Assembly (NCBI RefSeq): GCF_001896135.2
Contig: NZ_MPOH02000015.1
Coordinates: 1,021,391-1,085,390 of the forward strand
Source of the DNA: Streptomyces phaeoluteigriseus
GTDB lineage: Bacteria > Actinomycetota > Actinomycetes > Streptomycetales > Streptomycetaceae
Direction of reading: 5' to 3'
DNA: 64,000 nt
Shown here piece by piece: positions 42,320 through 52,436 of the stretch. Position 1 is the stretch's first letter, and each line of letters opens with the position of its first letter. The notes beneath the pieces are model-generated. The model was not told where the DNA came from. It made no database searches and saw nothing but the letters and a program-made list of their open reading frames with translations. The position numbers were made by a program, and so were the translations under genes.

Positions 42320-43722
42320 TCAGGCGCCGAGTTCGCGAACGGCCTGCGCGAACGCGTCACCGCGCTGGTTGTAGTTGACGAACATGTCCATGGAGGCGCA
42401 GGCCGGTGCGAGCAGTACCGTGTCGCCTTCGGTGGCGAGTCCGCGGGCCTCCTGGACAGCCGCGAGCATCGCCCCAGTGTCGGTCCGGTCGAGGTCGACG
42501 ACCGGTACTTCCGGGGCGTGTCGCGCCAGGGCTTCACGGATCAGGGCACGATCGGCGCCGATGAGCACGACCCCGCGCAGCCGCTTCGCCGACCTGGTGA
42601 CCAGTTCGTCGAAGGTGGCTCCCTTGGCGAGCCCGCCCGCGATCCACACGATCGACTCGTACGCCGCCAACGAGGCTTCCGCCGCATGGGTGTTGGTGGC
42701 CTTGGAGTCGTCGACGTACGCGACACCGCCCAGATCCGCCACGTGGGCGATCCGGTGGGCGTCGGGCGTGAAGGCCCTCAGCCCGTCCCGTACGGCCTTG
42801 GCGGGCACCCCGAAGGCCCTCGCGAGGGCCGCCGCGGCGAGCGCGTTGGCGATGTTGTGCGGGGCCGGCGGGTTCACGTCGGAGACCTCGGCCAGTTCCT
42901 GGGCGTTCTTCTGCCGGTTCTCGACGAAGGCGCGGTCGACCAGGATGCCGTCCACGACGCCGAGTTGGACGGGCCGGGGGCGCCGAGCGTGAAGCCGACG
43001 GCCCGGCAGCCCTCCTCGACGTCCGCCTCGCGCACCAGGTCCTCGGTGGCCTTGTCGGCCACGTTGTAGACGCAGGCGACCCGATTGCCCTCGTAGACGC
43101 GGCCCTTGTCCTTGGCGTAGGCCTCCATGGAGCCGTGCCAGTCGAGGTGGTCCGGGGCGAGGTTCAGCACGGTGGCCGAGTGGGCGCGCAGGGAGGGCGC
43201 CCAGTGCAGCTGGTAGCTGGAGAGTTCCACGGCGAGGACGTCGTAACGCTCCTCGCCGAGGACCGCGTCCAGCAGGGAGACGCCGATGTTGCCGACGGCC
43301 GCCGTACGCAGGCCGGCCGCCTTCAGGATCGACGCCAGCATCTGCGTGGTGGTGGTCTTGCCGTTGGTGCCGGTGACACAGAGCCAGGGGGCCGCGTCGG
43401 GTCCCCTGAGGCGCCAGGCGAGTTCGACGTCGCCCCACACCGGCACACCGGCCGCGGCCGCCGCCGTGAACAGCGGCTTGTCCGGCTTCCAGCCGGGCGC
43501 GGTGACGATCAGTTCGGTGCCCTCGGGCAGGGTCGCCCCGTCACCGAGGCGCACGGTGACGCCCAGCTCCTGAAGCCCCGCGGCCTGCTCACGCGCGCGT
43601 GCGTCGTCGCCGTCGTTGACGACGGTGACCTTCGCGCCGAGCCCGTGCAGCACCTTGGCCGCCGGGATGCCGGAGACGCCGAGGCCGGCGACGGTGACGT
43701 TCTTCCCCTGCCAGTCGGTCAC
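42320..43722 (-). CDS. murD: UDP-MurNAc-L-Ala:D-Glu ligase MurD, frameshifted as written
   Basis: Adds D-Glu to UDP-MurNAc-L-Ala. The start is GTG 43722, which overlaps the mraY stop (GTGA); an ATG at 43737 is possible. The N-terminal half has NVTVAGLGVSGIPAAKVLHG, the ATP loop LCVTGTNGKTTTTQML and ATVLNLAPDHLDWHGSM. After CRAVGFTLGAPGPS the frame fails. The rest (QLGVVDGILVDRAFVENRQK, PHNIANALAAAALARAFGV, YVDDSKATNTHAAEASLAAY, LLAPACASMDMFVNYNQRGD) is one base out. One extra base at GG 42967-42968 restores it, giving 467 residues, normal length. MurD is essential, so this is very probably a sequencing error. Confidence 0.94.
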
Positions 43723-44792
43723 TTTTCCGCTGCCCATCCCGCGTAGAAGACACCCAGTCCGACGATCACACAGATGCCCTGGATGATCCAGAAACGGACC
43801 ACCACCAGGACTTCGGACCAGCCCTTGAGTTCGAAGTGGTGCTGAAGCGGCGCCATCCGGAAGACGCGCTTGCCGGTGAGCTTGAAGGATCCGACCTGGA
43901 TGACCACCGACATGGTGATGAGGACGAACAGGCCGCCCAGGACGGCCATCAGCAGCTCGGTGCGGGAGCAGATCGCGAGACCCGCGAGCACACCGCCGAG
44001 GGCCAGCGAACCGGTGTCCCCCATGAAGATCTTGGCGGGCGAGGTGTTCCACCACAGGAAGCCCAGGCAGGCGCCCATCAGCGCGGCGGAGACGACCGCG
44101 AGGTCGAGCGGGTCGCGCACCTCGTAACAGGCGTTGGGGTTGGTCAGCGTCTCGCCGTTGGCGCAGGACTCCTGGAACTGCCAGACACCGATGAAGGTGT
44201 ACGCGCCGAAGACCAGGACGGACGCGCCGGTGGCGAGACCGTCGAGACCGTCGGTGAGGTTCACGCCGTTCGACATCGCGAGGATCATGAACAGCGCCCA
44301 GAGCACGAACAGCACCGGGCCGATGGTCCAGCCGAAGTCCGTGATGAACGACAGCTTCGTGGAGGCCGGGGTGTTGTTGCGGGAGTCCGCGAACTGGAGG
44401 GACAGCACGGCGAAGCTGATGCCCACGATCAGCTGGCCGGCCATCTTCGCCTTGGCCCGCAGACCCAGCGAACGCCGCTTGACGATCTTGATGTAGTCGT
44501 CGAGGAAACCGACCAGACCCATGCCGACCATCAGGCCCAGCACCAGCAGACCCGAGTAGGTCGGCGGCTTGCCGGTGATGAGCTTGGACAGGAAGTACGC
44601 CGCGACCGTAGCCAGGATGAAGGCGATACCGCCCATGGTCGGCGTACCGCGCTTGCTGGCGTGCTCGCGCGGGCCGTCGTCGCGGATGTACTGGCCGTAG
44701 CCCTTGCGGGCCAGCAGCTTGATCAGCAGCGGGGTGCCGGCCAGCGTCAGGAAGAGGCCGAGGACACCCGCGAACAGGATCTGATTCATCAT
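43719..44792 (-). CDS. mraY: Phospho-MurNAc-pentapeptide translocase MraY
   Basis: 357 residues, about ten helices. Makes lipid I by transferring phospho-MurNAc-pentapeptide to undecaprenyl phosphate. Signature blocks are GTPTMGGIAFILATVAAYFL, LVGFLDDYIKIVKRRSLGL (catalytic DD), MSNGVNLTDGLDGLATGASV, KIFMGDTGSLALGGVLAGLA and FRMAPLQHHFELKGWSE. Its ATG overlaps the murF stop (ATGA), and its stop overlaps the murD start. Confidence 0.97.
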   Translation of the reverse strand: MMNQILFAGVLGLFLTLAGTPLLIKLLARKGYGQYIRDDGPREHASKRGTPTMGGIAFILATVAAYFLSKLITGKPPTYSGLLVLGLMVGMGLVGFLDDYIKIVKRRSLGLRAKAKMAGQLIVGISFAVLSLQFADSRNNTPASTKLSFITDFGWTIGPVLFVLWALFMILAMSNGVNLTDGLDGLATGASVLVFGAYTFIGVWQFQESCANGETLTNPNACYEVRDPLDLAVVSAALMGACLGFLWWNTSPAKIFMGDTGSLALGGVLAGLAICSRTELLMAVLGGLFVLITMSVVIQVGSFKLTGKRVFRMAPLQHHFELKGWSEVLVVVRFWIIQGICVIVGLGVFYAGWAAEK

Positions 44793-46204
44793 CGGGCGGC
44801 GACCTCTCCCTCGGCACCGGTCTCCAGCAGCGCCTGCGCGACGCCCTCCAGACCGACCGAACGGGACGCCTTCACGAGTACGACGTCTCCCGGGCGCAAC
44901 TCGCTGCGCAACAGGTCGACAGCCGCCTGTGCGTCGGACACGTGCACCGACTCCTCACCCCACGAACCCTCGTTATATGCGCCCAGTTGCAGCCAGGCGG
45001 CTTCCCTGCCCCCGACCGCGACGAGCTTGCCGACATTGAGCCGGACGGCGAGCCGTCCGACCGCGTCGTGCTCGGCGAGCGCCTCGTCCCCCAGCTCGGC
45101 CATCTTGCCGAGCACCGCCCACGTACGACGTCCCTTGCCCATGGCCGCGAGCGCGCGCAGGGCGGCTCGCATGGACTCGGGGTTCGCGTTGTAGGCGTCG
45201 TTGACGATCGTCACGCCGTCCGGGCGCTCGGTGACCTCCATCCGCCAGCGGGAGAGGGAGCCCGCCTCGGAAAGCGCGGTGGCGATCTCTTCCGCGGACA
45301 TGCCCAGCTCATGGGCGACGGCGGCCGCGGCGAGCGCGTTCGACACGTGGTGCTCACCGTACAGGCGCATGGTCACATCGCTTGCACCGGAGGGTGTGTG
45401 AAGCCTGAAGGCGGGCTGTCCGGTGTCCGTGAGTCTGACGTTCTCGGCGCGTACGTCCGCTTCGTCGGACTCTCCGAAAAGGACCACCTTCGCCTTCGTA
45501 CGGGAGGCCATGGCCCGGACCAAGGGGTCGTCGGCGTTGAGGACCGCCGTGCCGCCCTCGCTCGCCGGCGGGAGGCTCTCGACGAGTTCGCCCTTGGCCT
45601 GCGCGATCTGCTCCCGGCCGCCGAACTCGCCGATGTGGGCGGTCCCGACGTTCAGCACGAGGCCGATCCTCGGTGGCGTCAGATCGGCGAGGTAGCGGAT
45701 GTGGCCGATGCCGCGGGCGCCCATCTCCAGCACGAGGAACTTCGTCTCCTCGGTGGCGGACAGGGCGGTCAGCGGCAGTCCGATCTCGTTGTTGAGCGAG
45801 CCGGGTGTGAACACCGTCGGCGCCTTGCGCCGCAGGACCTGGGCGATGAGGTCCTTGGTGCTGGTCTTGCCGGCCGAGCCGGTGAGGGCGACGAGGGTCG
45901 TGCCGAGCGTGCGTACGACGTGCCGGGCGAGGGCGCCGAGCGCCGCCTGGACGTCGTCCACGACGATCGCGGGCACGCCGACGGGGCGCGAGGCCAGTAC
46001 GGCCGCGGCGCCCGCCTCGACGACCGCCCGCGCGTAGTCGTGGCCGTCCGCCCGTTCGCCGACGAAGGCGACGAAGAGGCTGCCGGGCTCCACCTCACGG
46101 GAGTCCCGGACGACGGGCCCGGTGACCTGGACGGACGGATCCGGTATGTCGTACGTCTGCCCGCCGACGACTGCTGCGATCTCGGCGAGGGAGAGGGCGA
46201 TCAC
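44789..46204 (-). CDS. murF: UDP-MurNAc-tripeptide:D-Ala-D-Ala ligase MurF
   Basis: 471 residues from GTG 46204 (AGGGA 8 bases upstream; the frame is open further to 46297 but without family sequence). Mur ligase landmarks are IALSLAEIAAVVGGQ, ATP loop VALTGSAGKTSTKDLIAQVL, ETKFLVLEMGARGIGHIRYL, LNADDPLVRAMASRT, VNDAYNANPESMRAALRALA and VLVKASRSVGLEGVAQALL. It completes the UDP-MurNAc-pentapeptide and is coupled to mraY by ATGA. Confidence 0.97.
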   Translation of the reverse strand: MIALSLAEIAAVVGGQTYDIPDPSVQVTGPVVRDSREVEPGSLFVAFVGERADGHDYARAVVEAGAAAVLASRPVGVPAIVVDDVQAALGALARHVVRTLGTTLVALTGSAGKTSTKDLIAQVLRRKAPTVFTPGSLNNEIGLPLTALSATEETKFLVLEMGARGIGHIRYLADLTPPRIGLVLNVGTAHIGEFGGREQIAQAKGELVESLPPASEGGTAVLNADDPLVRAMASRTKAKVVLFGESDEADVRAENVRLTDTGQPAFRLHTPSGASDVTMRLYGEHHVSNALAAAAVAHELGMSAEEIATALSEAGSLSRWRMEVTERPDGVTIVNDAYNANPESMRAALRALAAMGKGRRTWAVLGKMAELGDEALAEHDAVGRLAVRLNVGKLVAVGGREAAWLQLGAYNEGSWGEESVHVSDAQAAVDLLRSELRPGDVVLVKASRSVGLEGVAQALLETGAEGEVAAR

Positions 46205-46208
46205 AAGT

Positions 46209-47863
46209 TCATCCCTGGGTCTGCTGGATAGCTTCGCGAAGCACCTGGCGGTCGTCGAAGGGACGGACCACACCGGCGATGTCCTGGCCCTGCTCATGGC
46301 CCTTGCCCGCGACCAGCACGGTGTCCCCGGGCCGCGCCCGGCCGACGGCGGCGGCGATCGCGGCGGCCCGGTCCTCGAACAGCTGCACCTCGCCCCGCTC
46401 GTGGGCCGGCACCGAGGCGGCGCCCTGGAGCATCGTCGCGAGGATCGCGAGGGGGTCCTCGGAGCGGGGGTTGTCGGAGGTCAGTACGGCGGTGTCGGCG
46501 AGCCGGGCCACGGCGGCGCCCATCGGTTCCCGCTTGGTCGTGTCGCGGTCGCCGCCGCAGCCGAGCACCACGTGCAGCCGGCCCTTGGTGACCTTGCGCA
46601 GCGCCTTGAGCACCGACTCGACGGCGTCCGTCTTGTGCGCGTAGTCGACGACCGCGAGGTAGTCCTGTCCGACGTCCACCCGCTCCAGCCGGCCCGGCAC
46701 ACCCGGTACGGCGGCCACGCCGTCGGCGGCGGTCTGCGGGTCGAGCCCGGCGGCGGCGAGGGAGACGATCGCGCCGAGGCTGTTGGCCACGTTGAAGGGG
46801 CCGGCGATCGGCGACCTGGCGGCGATCCGCTCGCCGTTCGGGCCGAGGACGGTGAACGTCGAGTCCATCGGGCCGACCTGGACGTCCACGGCCCGCCAGT
46901 CGGCGTCGGGATGGCCCTCGGCGGAGAACGTGACGACCGGGACGGTGGCCTCGCCGACCAGTCGGCGGCCGTACTCGTCGTCGAGGTTGACCACACCGAG
47001 TCTGCTGCGCAGCGGGGTGAACAGCTGCGCCTTGGCCCGGAAGTAGTCCTCCATGTCGGAGTGGAACTCCATGTGTTCCGGGCTGAGGTTGGTGAACACG
47101 GCGATGTCGAAGACACAGGCGTCGACCCGGCCGAGGACCAGGGCGTGGCTGGAGACCTCCATCGCGACCGCCTCGACACCGCGTTCACGCATGACGGCGA
47201 ACAGGGCCTGGAGGTCGGTGGCCTCCGGGGTCGTGCGCTCGGACTTGATGCGTTCGTCACCGATGCGCATCTCGACCGTGCCGATCAGCCCGGTGGCCTT
47301 GACCGACTTCAGGCCGCCCTCGACGAGATAGGCGGTGGTGGTCTTGCCGGAGGTGCCGGTGATGCCGATCTGGAGCAGCTCGCGGCCGGGGTGGCCGTAG
47401 ATCGTGGCCGCCAGCTCCCCCATCCGTCCGCGCGGTCGTCGACGACCAGGACCGGCAGACCGGTCGCGGCGGCGCGCTCGGCGCCGGACGGATCGGTCAG
47501 CACGGCGACCGCACCGAGGCCCGCGGCCTGGGTGGCGAAGTCGGCGCCGTGCAGGCGGGCGCCCGGGAGGGCAGCGTACAGGTCGCCGGGGCGGACGGCG
47601 CGTGAGTCGTGGGTGATGCCCGTGACCTCCGCGGCGCTCTCCGGCTGCTCGGCACCCAGTTGTCCGGCCAGCTCCGCCAGGGGTGTGGCGGGGACGTGAA
47701 CCGGACGCGGCGGCCCCGGATATGTCACGGAAGCGCCCTTCTGAGTGGTTTGGGACTGATCAGCGTGTGGCACGGCGGTGAGCGTACCGGGCGCGGCTGG
47801 TCGGGAGCGAAGTGAGGCGGCGGGTGGTGCCTGGTTCGCGGGATCGGGAGTGATCATGGTCAC
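46209..47863 (-). CDS. murE: UDP-MurNAc-dipeptide:diaminopimelate ligase MurE, frameshifted as written
   Basis: Starts at GTG 47863 (or ATG 47857). The N-terminal part (AGQLGAEQ, GITHDSRAVRPGDLYAALPG, ADFATQAAGLGAVAVLTDP) ends in LPVLVVDDRADGWG, where the frame is lost. The remaining 404 residues, from MGELAATIYGHPGRELLQIG to the stop at 46209, are one base out. They carry TGTSGKTTTAYLVEGG (ATP loop), NLSPEHMEFHSDMEDYFRAK, HKTDAVESVLKALR and the LL-DAP/DAP recognition segment TSDNPRSEDP. One G restored at 47434-47435 gives VVDDPRGRMGELA, the expected join. About 551 residues repaired. Very probably a sequencing error. Confidence 0.94.
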
Positions 47864-47921
47864 GGGCTGGTTCCCTGGCTGGTTCGGCGCTGAACACTGG
47901 TGGGCGGTTCTACGGGCTGGG

Positions 47922-49879
47922 TCAGGGGGCGAAGGAGACCGGGAGGTTCGCGGGCTTCGCGCCGGTCGGCGGGATCTGGAGCGTCTTCAGGGAGAACTCC
48001 ATGACCTTCTTGAAGATCGGGCCGCAGATCTGGCCGCCGAAGTAGCCGCCCTCGGTGGCGTTCTGGATCGCGCAGTAGACCGTCACCCGGGGGTTGTCGG
48101 CGGGGGCGAAACCGGCGAACGACGAGGTGTAGCCGCGGTACTTGCCGGTGGCCGGATCCACGCGGTTGGCGGTGCCCGTCTTGCCCGCCACGCGGTAGCC
48201 CGGGATACGCGCCTTGGTACCGGTTCCCTCCTGGTCGTCCACGACCGACTCCAGCATCTGGGCGAGGGTCTTCGCCGTCTTCTGGCTGACCACCCGTGTC
48301 TTCTGGGGGGCCTCGGCGGGCGTGAAGCGGCCGTCCGGGCCCTTGGTGCCGCGCACCAGGCTCGGCTGGACGCGTACACCGCCGTTGGCGATCGTCGAGT
48401 AGACGGAGGCCGCCTGGAGCGCGTTGATGGAGACGCCCTGGCCGAAAGGAATCGTGTACTGCTGCGAGGTCGACCAGTCGCCGGGCGCCGCGAGGATGCC
48501 CTTCGTCTCGCCCGGGAAGCCGAGCCCGGTGTAGCCGCCGATGCCGAACTTGCGCAGGTAGGAGTAGAGGGTCTGGTTCGCCTGCGCCTGGGTCTTGCCG
48601 AGCTGACCGGTCGCCAGGATCGTGCCGATGTTGCTGGACTTGGCGAGCACTCCGTTGAGCGTGAGGTACCAGGTGGGGTGGTCGATGTCGTCCTGGAACA
48701 GCCGGTCGCCGCGGTGCAGCCGGTTGGGCACGGTCACATGCGTCAGCGGCGTGGCCGCGTTCTCCTCCAGCACGGCGGCCATCGACATGACCTTGGCGGT
48801 GGAGCCGGGCTCGTAGGCGTCCTGGAGGGCCGCGTTGCCGAGGGCGTCGGGGTTCGCACTGCCCAGGTCGTTGGGGTCGAAGCCGGGCGAGTTGGCCAGG
48901 GCGAGGATCTCCCCGGTGCGGGTGTCCTGGACGATGACGTAGCCGCGGTCCGCCTTGGACGCCTCCACCTGCTCGGTGATGGCGTTCTGGGCGGCCCACT
49001 GGATGTCCCGGTCGATCGTCAGCTCGACGTCGGAGCCGGGCACGGCCGGGGTCTCGGTGGAACCCGCGGTGGGCACCTGGCGGCCACCGGACTGGGCGTA
49101 GCGGATCTTGCCGTCCTTGCCGGCCAGGGTGGCGTCCAGCTGCTGCTCGACGCCGCCGCCCCCCTTGCCCTCGGTGTTGACCCAGCCCAGTATCCCGGCG
49201 GCCAGCTCGCCGTTGGGGTACACGCGCTTGCTGCTCGGCACGGAGAAGACGCCGGCCAGGACGTTGACCGTGGCGGGGTCCGACTCGGCCTTGGTGGCGA
49301 GCGCGGACTTCAGGTCCTTGATCTGCTTCCACACCTGCGGCGTCTGCCGGCCGGCCAGCTTGGCGTAGCGGGCGTTCGCGTTGCCGGGGCGGAGCTTCTT
49401 GACGAGCGCGGACTGCTCCTGTCCGAGGATCGGCGCGAGGAGGGCCGCCGCCTGTTCGGGGCCGTCGTCGATCTTCAGCTGGCCACGGGCGAACATCGTC
49501 GGGTCGGCGGTGATGTCGTAGGCGTCCTCGCTGGAGGCGAGGGCCACGCCGGAGCGGTCGGTGATCTCTCCGCGCTCGGCCGCCAGGATCTGGCCGACGT
49601 ACCGGTTCTGCTCGGCCTTGGCGGCGTAGGTGCCGGCGTCGACGGCCTGCACCTGGAGCAGCCGGACCACGAAGGCGATCAGCACCAGGGTCAGCGCGAG
49701 GCCGACCAGACGCAGCCGGGGGCGCGGGCGCCGAGCCGGATGGCACGGGGGGCGGCGGGCCGTGCGGCGGCCGGGCGACGGGCCGGGCGGGCTCCGGGTC
49801 CCGGTCCGCGCCGGGCGGACGTCGTGGGAGTGGCTGCGGTCGGGGTTGCGCCGGGGGCGTCGGCCGCCGGGTCGGGCAC
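47922..49879 (-). CDS. ftsI: FtsI (PBP3), septal transpeptidase; 5' end disturbed by a frameshift
   Basis: Class B penicillin-binding protein. From GTG 49685 the frame is intact: membrane helix LIAFVVRLLQVQAVDAGTY, dimerisation domain with AERGEITDRSGVALASSEDA, and transpeptidase motifs SxxK in EPGSTAKVMSM, SxN in LAKSSNIGT and KTGT in VAGKTGTANR. The basic N-terminal tail expected before the helix (RAIRLGARAP) is found one frame over, in continuity with ftsL. Adding one base to the G-run 49718-49722 joins them as ...ARAPRLRLVGLALTLVLIAF. The start is uncertain; GTG 49879 would give about 652 residues. In Streptomyces FtsI serves sporulation septation. Confidence 0.85.
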
Positions 49880-50377
49880 GACCGCGTCGGCGGTCGGGGT
49901 GGCGGCGGGGGCGATGCCCGTGGCGGTGCCGGCGGCGGTCGACGGGAAGGCCGGCAGGGTCGCGATGGCCTCGGGTGGCCGCACGACGGCCGCGGTGTCC
50001 GCCGGGGAGCGCGGGGCGGCGGCCGAGGGCACGCCCTTCACGGTGCCGTTCGGGTCGAGGAAGGCCGGGTCGCCGCCGGGCACCATGCCGAGTTCGCGCG
50101 CACGGCGCTGGAGGGCGTCCGGCGCGGAGTAGGAGTCGATGTCCCGCTGGAGGGCCTGCTCCTCGTCGGTGAGGCTCTTGGTGTCCCTCTGGAGGTCGTC
50201 CATCTTGAACGAACCCTCGCTGAGCGCGGAATTCAGCACCAGCAGGCCGATCAGGCCGCCGCCCAGGAGCAGGACGACGAGCAGGACGAACGGCGTGCGG
50301 GCCGCCTGTCGCGGTCGGGCCGGGAAGAGTCGCGCGAGCCGGGCGGCCCGCCCCTTCAGCCGGGGTTTCCTGCTCAC
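49880..50377 (-). CDS. ftsL: Cell division protein FtsL (3' end undefined)
   Basis: From GTG 50377 (GGGGAGGG just upstream). An Arg-rich N-terminus (KGRAARLARLFPARPRQAAR) precedes a membrane helix (TPFVLLVVLLLGGGLIGLLV). The DivIC/FtsL coiled coil follows: LQRDTKSLTDEEQALQRDID, then APDALQRRARELGMVPGGDP, and a Pro/Ala/Thr-rich tail. No stop codon exists in any minus-strand frame between 50037 and 49694, so the ftsL end cannot be read from this sequence. The boundary given is arbitrary. A stop may have been altered by a sequence error. It acts with FtsQ and FtsB-type proteins. Confidence 0.82.
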
Positions 50378-50450
50378 TCGCCCTCCCCTGGGCCGTCCGT
50401 CACGAACCCGCTGGGCCGGGACGTCCTCCGCTCCGCCCGCCGCACGCCCG

Positions 50451-51452
50451 TCACTCGACGTCCTCCCTGATGCGCTCGGCCCCGCGCAGCCTCGCCGGGG
50501 CGGCCCGCCGGTTCTCGGCGACCTCTTCCTCCGTGGGAAGTTCGGCACCACGGGTGAGCAGCTTGAGGCGCGGCTGGTAGCGCTCGGGGACGACGGGCAG
50601 TCCGGCCGGGGCGGTGGTGGCGGCGCCCGCCGCGAACACGTGCTTGACCAGCCGGTCCTCCAGCGAGTGGTACGACAGCACGGCGATCCGTCCGCCGACG
50701 TCGAGGGTCTTCACGGCGGCCGGGATCGCCCGTTCCAGGACGGACAGTTCGCCGTTGACCTCGATGCGCAGTGCCTGGAAGGTCCGCTTGGCCGGGTTGC
50801 CGCCGGTGCGCTTGGCGGCCTGCGGCAGCGCGTTGCGGATCAGTTCGACGAGCCGGGCGCTGTTGGTGAACGGCTCCTTCTCCCGCTCGCGCACGACGGC
50901 CGAGACGATCCGCTTGGCCTGCTTCTCCTCGCCGTACGCGCGCAGGATGCGCACCAGTTCGCCCGGCGGATAGGTGTTGAGGACCTCGGCGGCGCTGATG
51001 CCGGTGCTCTGGTCCATGCGCATGTCGAGGGGGGCGTCCTGCGCGTAGGCGAAGCCCCGGTCGGCCTCGTCGAGCTGCATGGAGGAGACGCCGAGGTCGA
51101 ACAGGACGCCCTGCACGCGCGCGATGCCGAGCCGTTCGAGCACTTCGGGAAGTTCGTCGTACACGGCGTGCACCAGGGTGGCGCGGTCCCCGTACGGCGC
51201 CAGGCGCTCGCCGGACAACCGCAGGGCCTCCTTGTCGCGGTCGAGGGCGACGAGGCGGGCCTCGGGGAACCGGCTCAGCAGGGCCTCACTGTGTCCGCCG
51301 AGGCCGAGCGTGCAGTCGACGACCACCGCTCCGGGCCGCTGGAGGGCGGGGGACAACAGGTCCAGGCACCGCTGGAGCATCACCGGGACGTGTCGACTCT
51401 GTCCCTCCGGTCGCCCGCCACCACCCTCGTTCGAATGCGCTTCGCGCCCCAT
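50451..51452 (-). CDS. rsmH: 16S rRNA (cytosine1402-N4)-methyltransferase RsmH (MraW)
   Basis: 333 residues from ATG 51452. S-adenosylmethionine-dependent enzyme: RHVPVMLQRCLDLLSPALQ, AVVVDCTLGLGGHSEALLSR (AdoMet site), VQGVLFDLGVSSMQLDEADR, MRMDQSTGISAAEVLNTYP, AKRTFQALRIEVNGELSVLE and GGRIAVLSYHSLEDRLVKHV are all present. It is the first gene of the division cluster here, with no mraZ upstream. ftsL follows after a 73-base gap. Confidence 0.97.
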   Translation of the reverse strand: MGREAHSNEGGGGRPEGQSRHVPVMLQRCLDLLSPALQRPGAVVVDCTLGLGGHSEALLSRFPEARLVALDRDKEALRLSGERLAPYGDRATLVHAVYDELPEVLERLGIARVQGVLFDLGVSSMQLDEADRGFAYAQDAPLDMRMDQSTGISAAEVLNTYPPGELVRILRAYGEEKQAKRIVSAVVREREKEPFTNSARLVELIRNALPQAAKRTGGNPAKRTFQALRIEVNGELSVLERAIPAAVKTLDVGGRIAVLSYHSLEDRLVKHVFAAGAATTAPAGLPVVPERYQPRLKLLTRGAELPTEEEVAENRRAAPARLRGAERIREDVE

Positions 51453-51674
51453 TGCTCTTGGGCCCTCTCAGATCCACGGGCTGTACGCACCGCTGGGTCC
51501 CCGCCCGCTCGAAGAAGGGGAGGTCCGCCGGCGCCGGAAGCGTCAGCCGACCGGGAGCGGGAGGAGGCCGAGCCGTACGTACGCGCCGCGCACGCGGGGA
51601 GATCTCCGGCGGCCGCGCCGGGTCTCTCGGGGAATTCAGTCCAGCGGGGAGATCGCCGCCTCCCGCTTCGCGTC

Positions 51675-51702
51675 ACTTTAGTCCACCCCGTCTCGCGGTC
51701 AA
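51675..51702 (-). promoter_or_regulatory. Candidate housekeeping promoter of the division/cell-wall cluster
   Basis: On the minus strand, TTGACC (complement of 51697-51702), a 16-base spacer, then TAAAGT (complement of 51675-51680). It is a close match to the housekeeping sigma factor consensus, about 220 bases upstream of the rsmH start. The 405-base region 51453-51857 holds no supported gene. Confidence 0.6.
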
Positions 51703-51789
51703 TCAACCGGCCTGCGCGTCGTGCCCCGGTACGCGCGTGAAGCGGCGATTACGGGAAAATCACTCCTACGGGCTCCCTCCCGCCACTCG

Positions 51790-51805
51790 TGTGGGTTACC
51801 TCACA
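51790..51805. promoter_or_regulatory. CRP-like binding site upstream of the carbonic anhydrase gene
   Basis: TGTGGGTTACCTCACA, with dyad-symmetric TGTG/CACA arms at the spacing of CRP/FNR-family sites (TGTGA-N6-TCACA), 53 bases upstream of GTG 51858. Streptomyces has a Crp regulator; binding here is inference. Confidence 0.45.
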
Positions 51806-51857
51806 AGCGGCCGGGATGACGTTCTTTACCCCCTCTCACAGCGCGACCGGAGAGCAT

Positions 51858-52436
51858 GTGACCAGTAACGTCATCGGTATGACGACTTCCGCATCGGTAC
51901 CCACCGGCTCCGAGGCCGCCACATCCCCTGGCGGCACGGTCACCGACCGCCTGGTCGACGCGAACCGGCGCTATGCCGCCGCGTTCAGCGACCCGGGCAT
52001 GGACGCGCGCCCCGTGCTGCAGGTGGCCGTGGTGGCCTGCATGGACGCCCGCCTCGATCTGCACGACGCCCTCGGCCTCGAACTCGGCGACTGTCACACC
52101 ATCCGCAACGCGGGTGGCGTCGTCACCGACGACGTGATCCGCTCCCTCACGATCAGCCAGCGGGCCCTGGGGACCCGCAGCGTGGTGCTGATCCACCACA
52201 CCGGCTGCGGCCTGGAGACCCTCACCGAGGAGTTCCGGCACGATCTGGAGATGGAGGTCGGGCAGCGTCCGGCATGGGCGGTGGAGGCGTTCCGGGACGT
52301 CGATCAGGACGTGCGGCAGTCGATGCAGCGCGTGCGCACCTCACCGTTCCTGGTGCACACCGACGACGTTCGGGGCTTCGTCTTCGACGTGAGGACCGGT
52401 CTGCTGAGGGAGATCGACCCGACAGAACAGTCTTAA
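51858..52436 (+). CDS. Beta-class carbonic anhydrase
   Basis: 192 residues from GTG 51858 (GGAG 5 bases upstream); ATG 51879 would shorten it by 7 residues but has no ribosome site. Zn ligands fit the beta class: Cys61 in VVACMDARLDL (with the Asp-Arg dyad) and His114/Cys117 in LIHHTGCGL. CHTIRNAGGVVTDDVIRSLT is the second family signature. It interconverts CO2 and bicarbonate in the cytoplasm. The length is on the short side, as in the Rv1284-like subgroup. Confidence 0.93.
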   Translation: MTSNVIGMTTSASVPTGSEAATSPGGTVTDRLVDANRRYAAAFSDPGMDARPVLQVAVVACMDARLDLHDALGLELGDCHTIRNAGGVVTDDVIRSLTISQRALGTRSVVLIHHTGCGLETLTEEFRHDLEMEVGQRPAWAVEAFRDVDQDVRQSMQRVRTSPFLVHTDDVRGFVFDVRTGLLREIDPTEQS

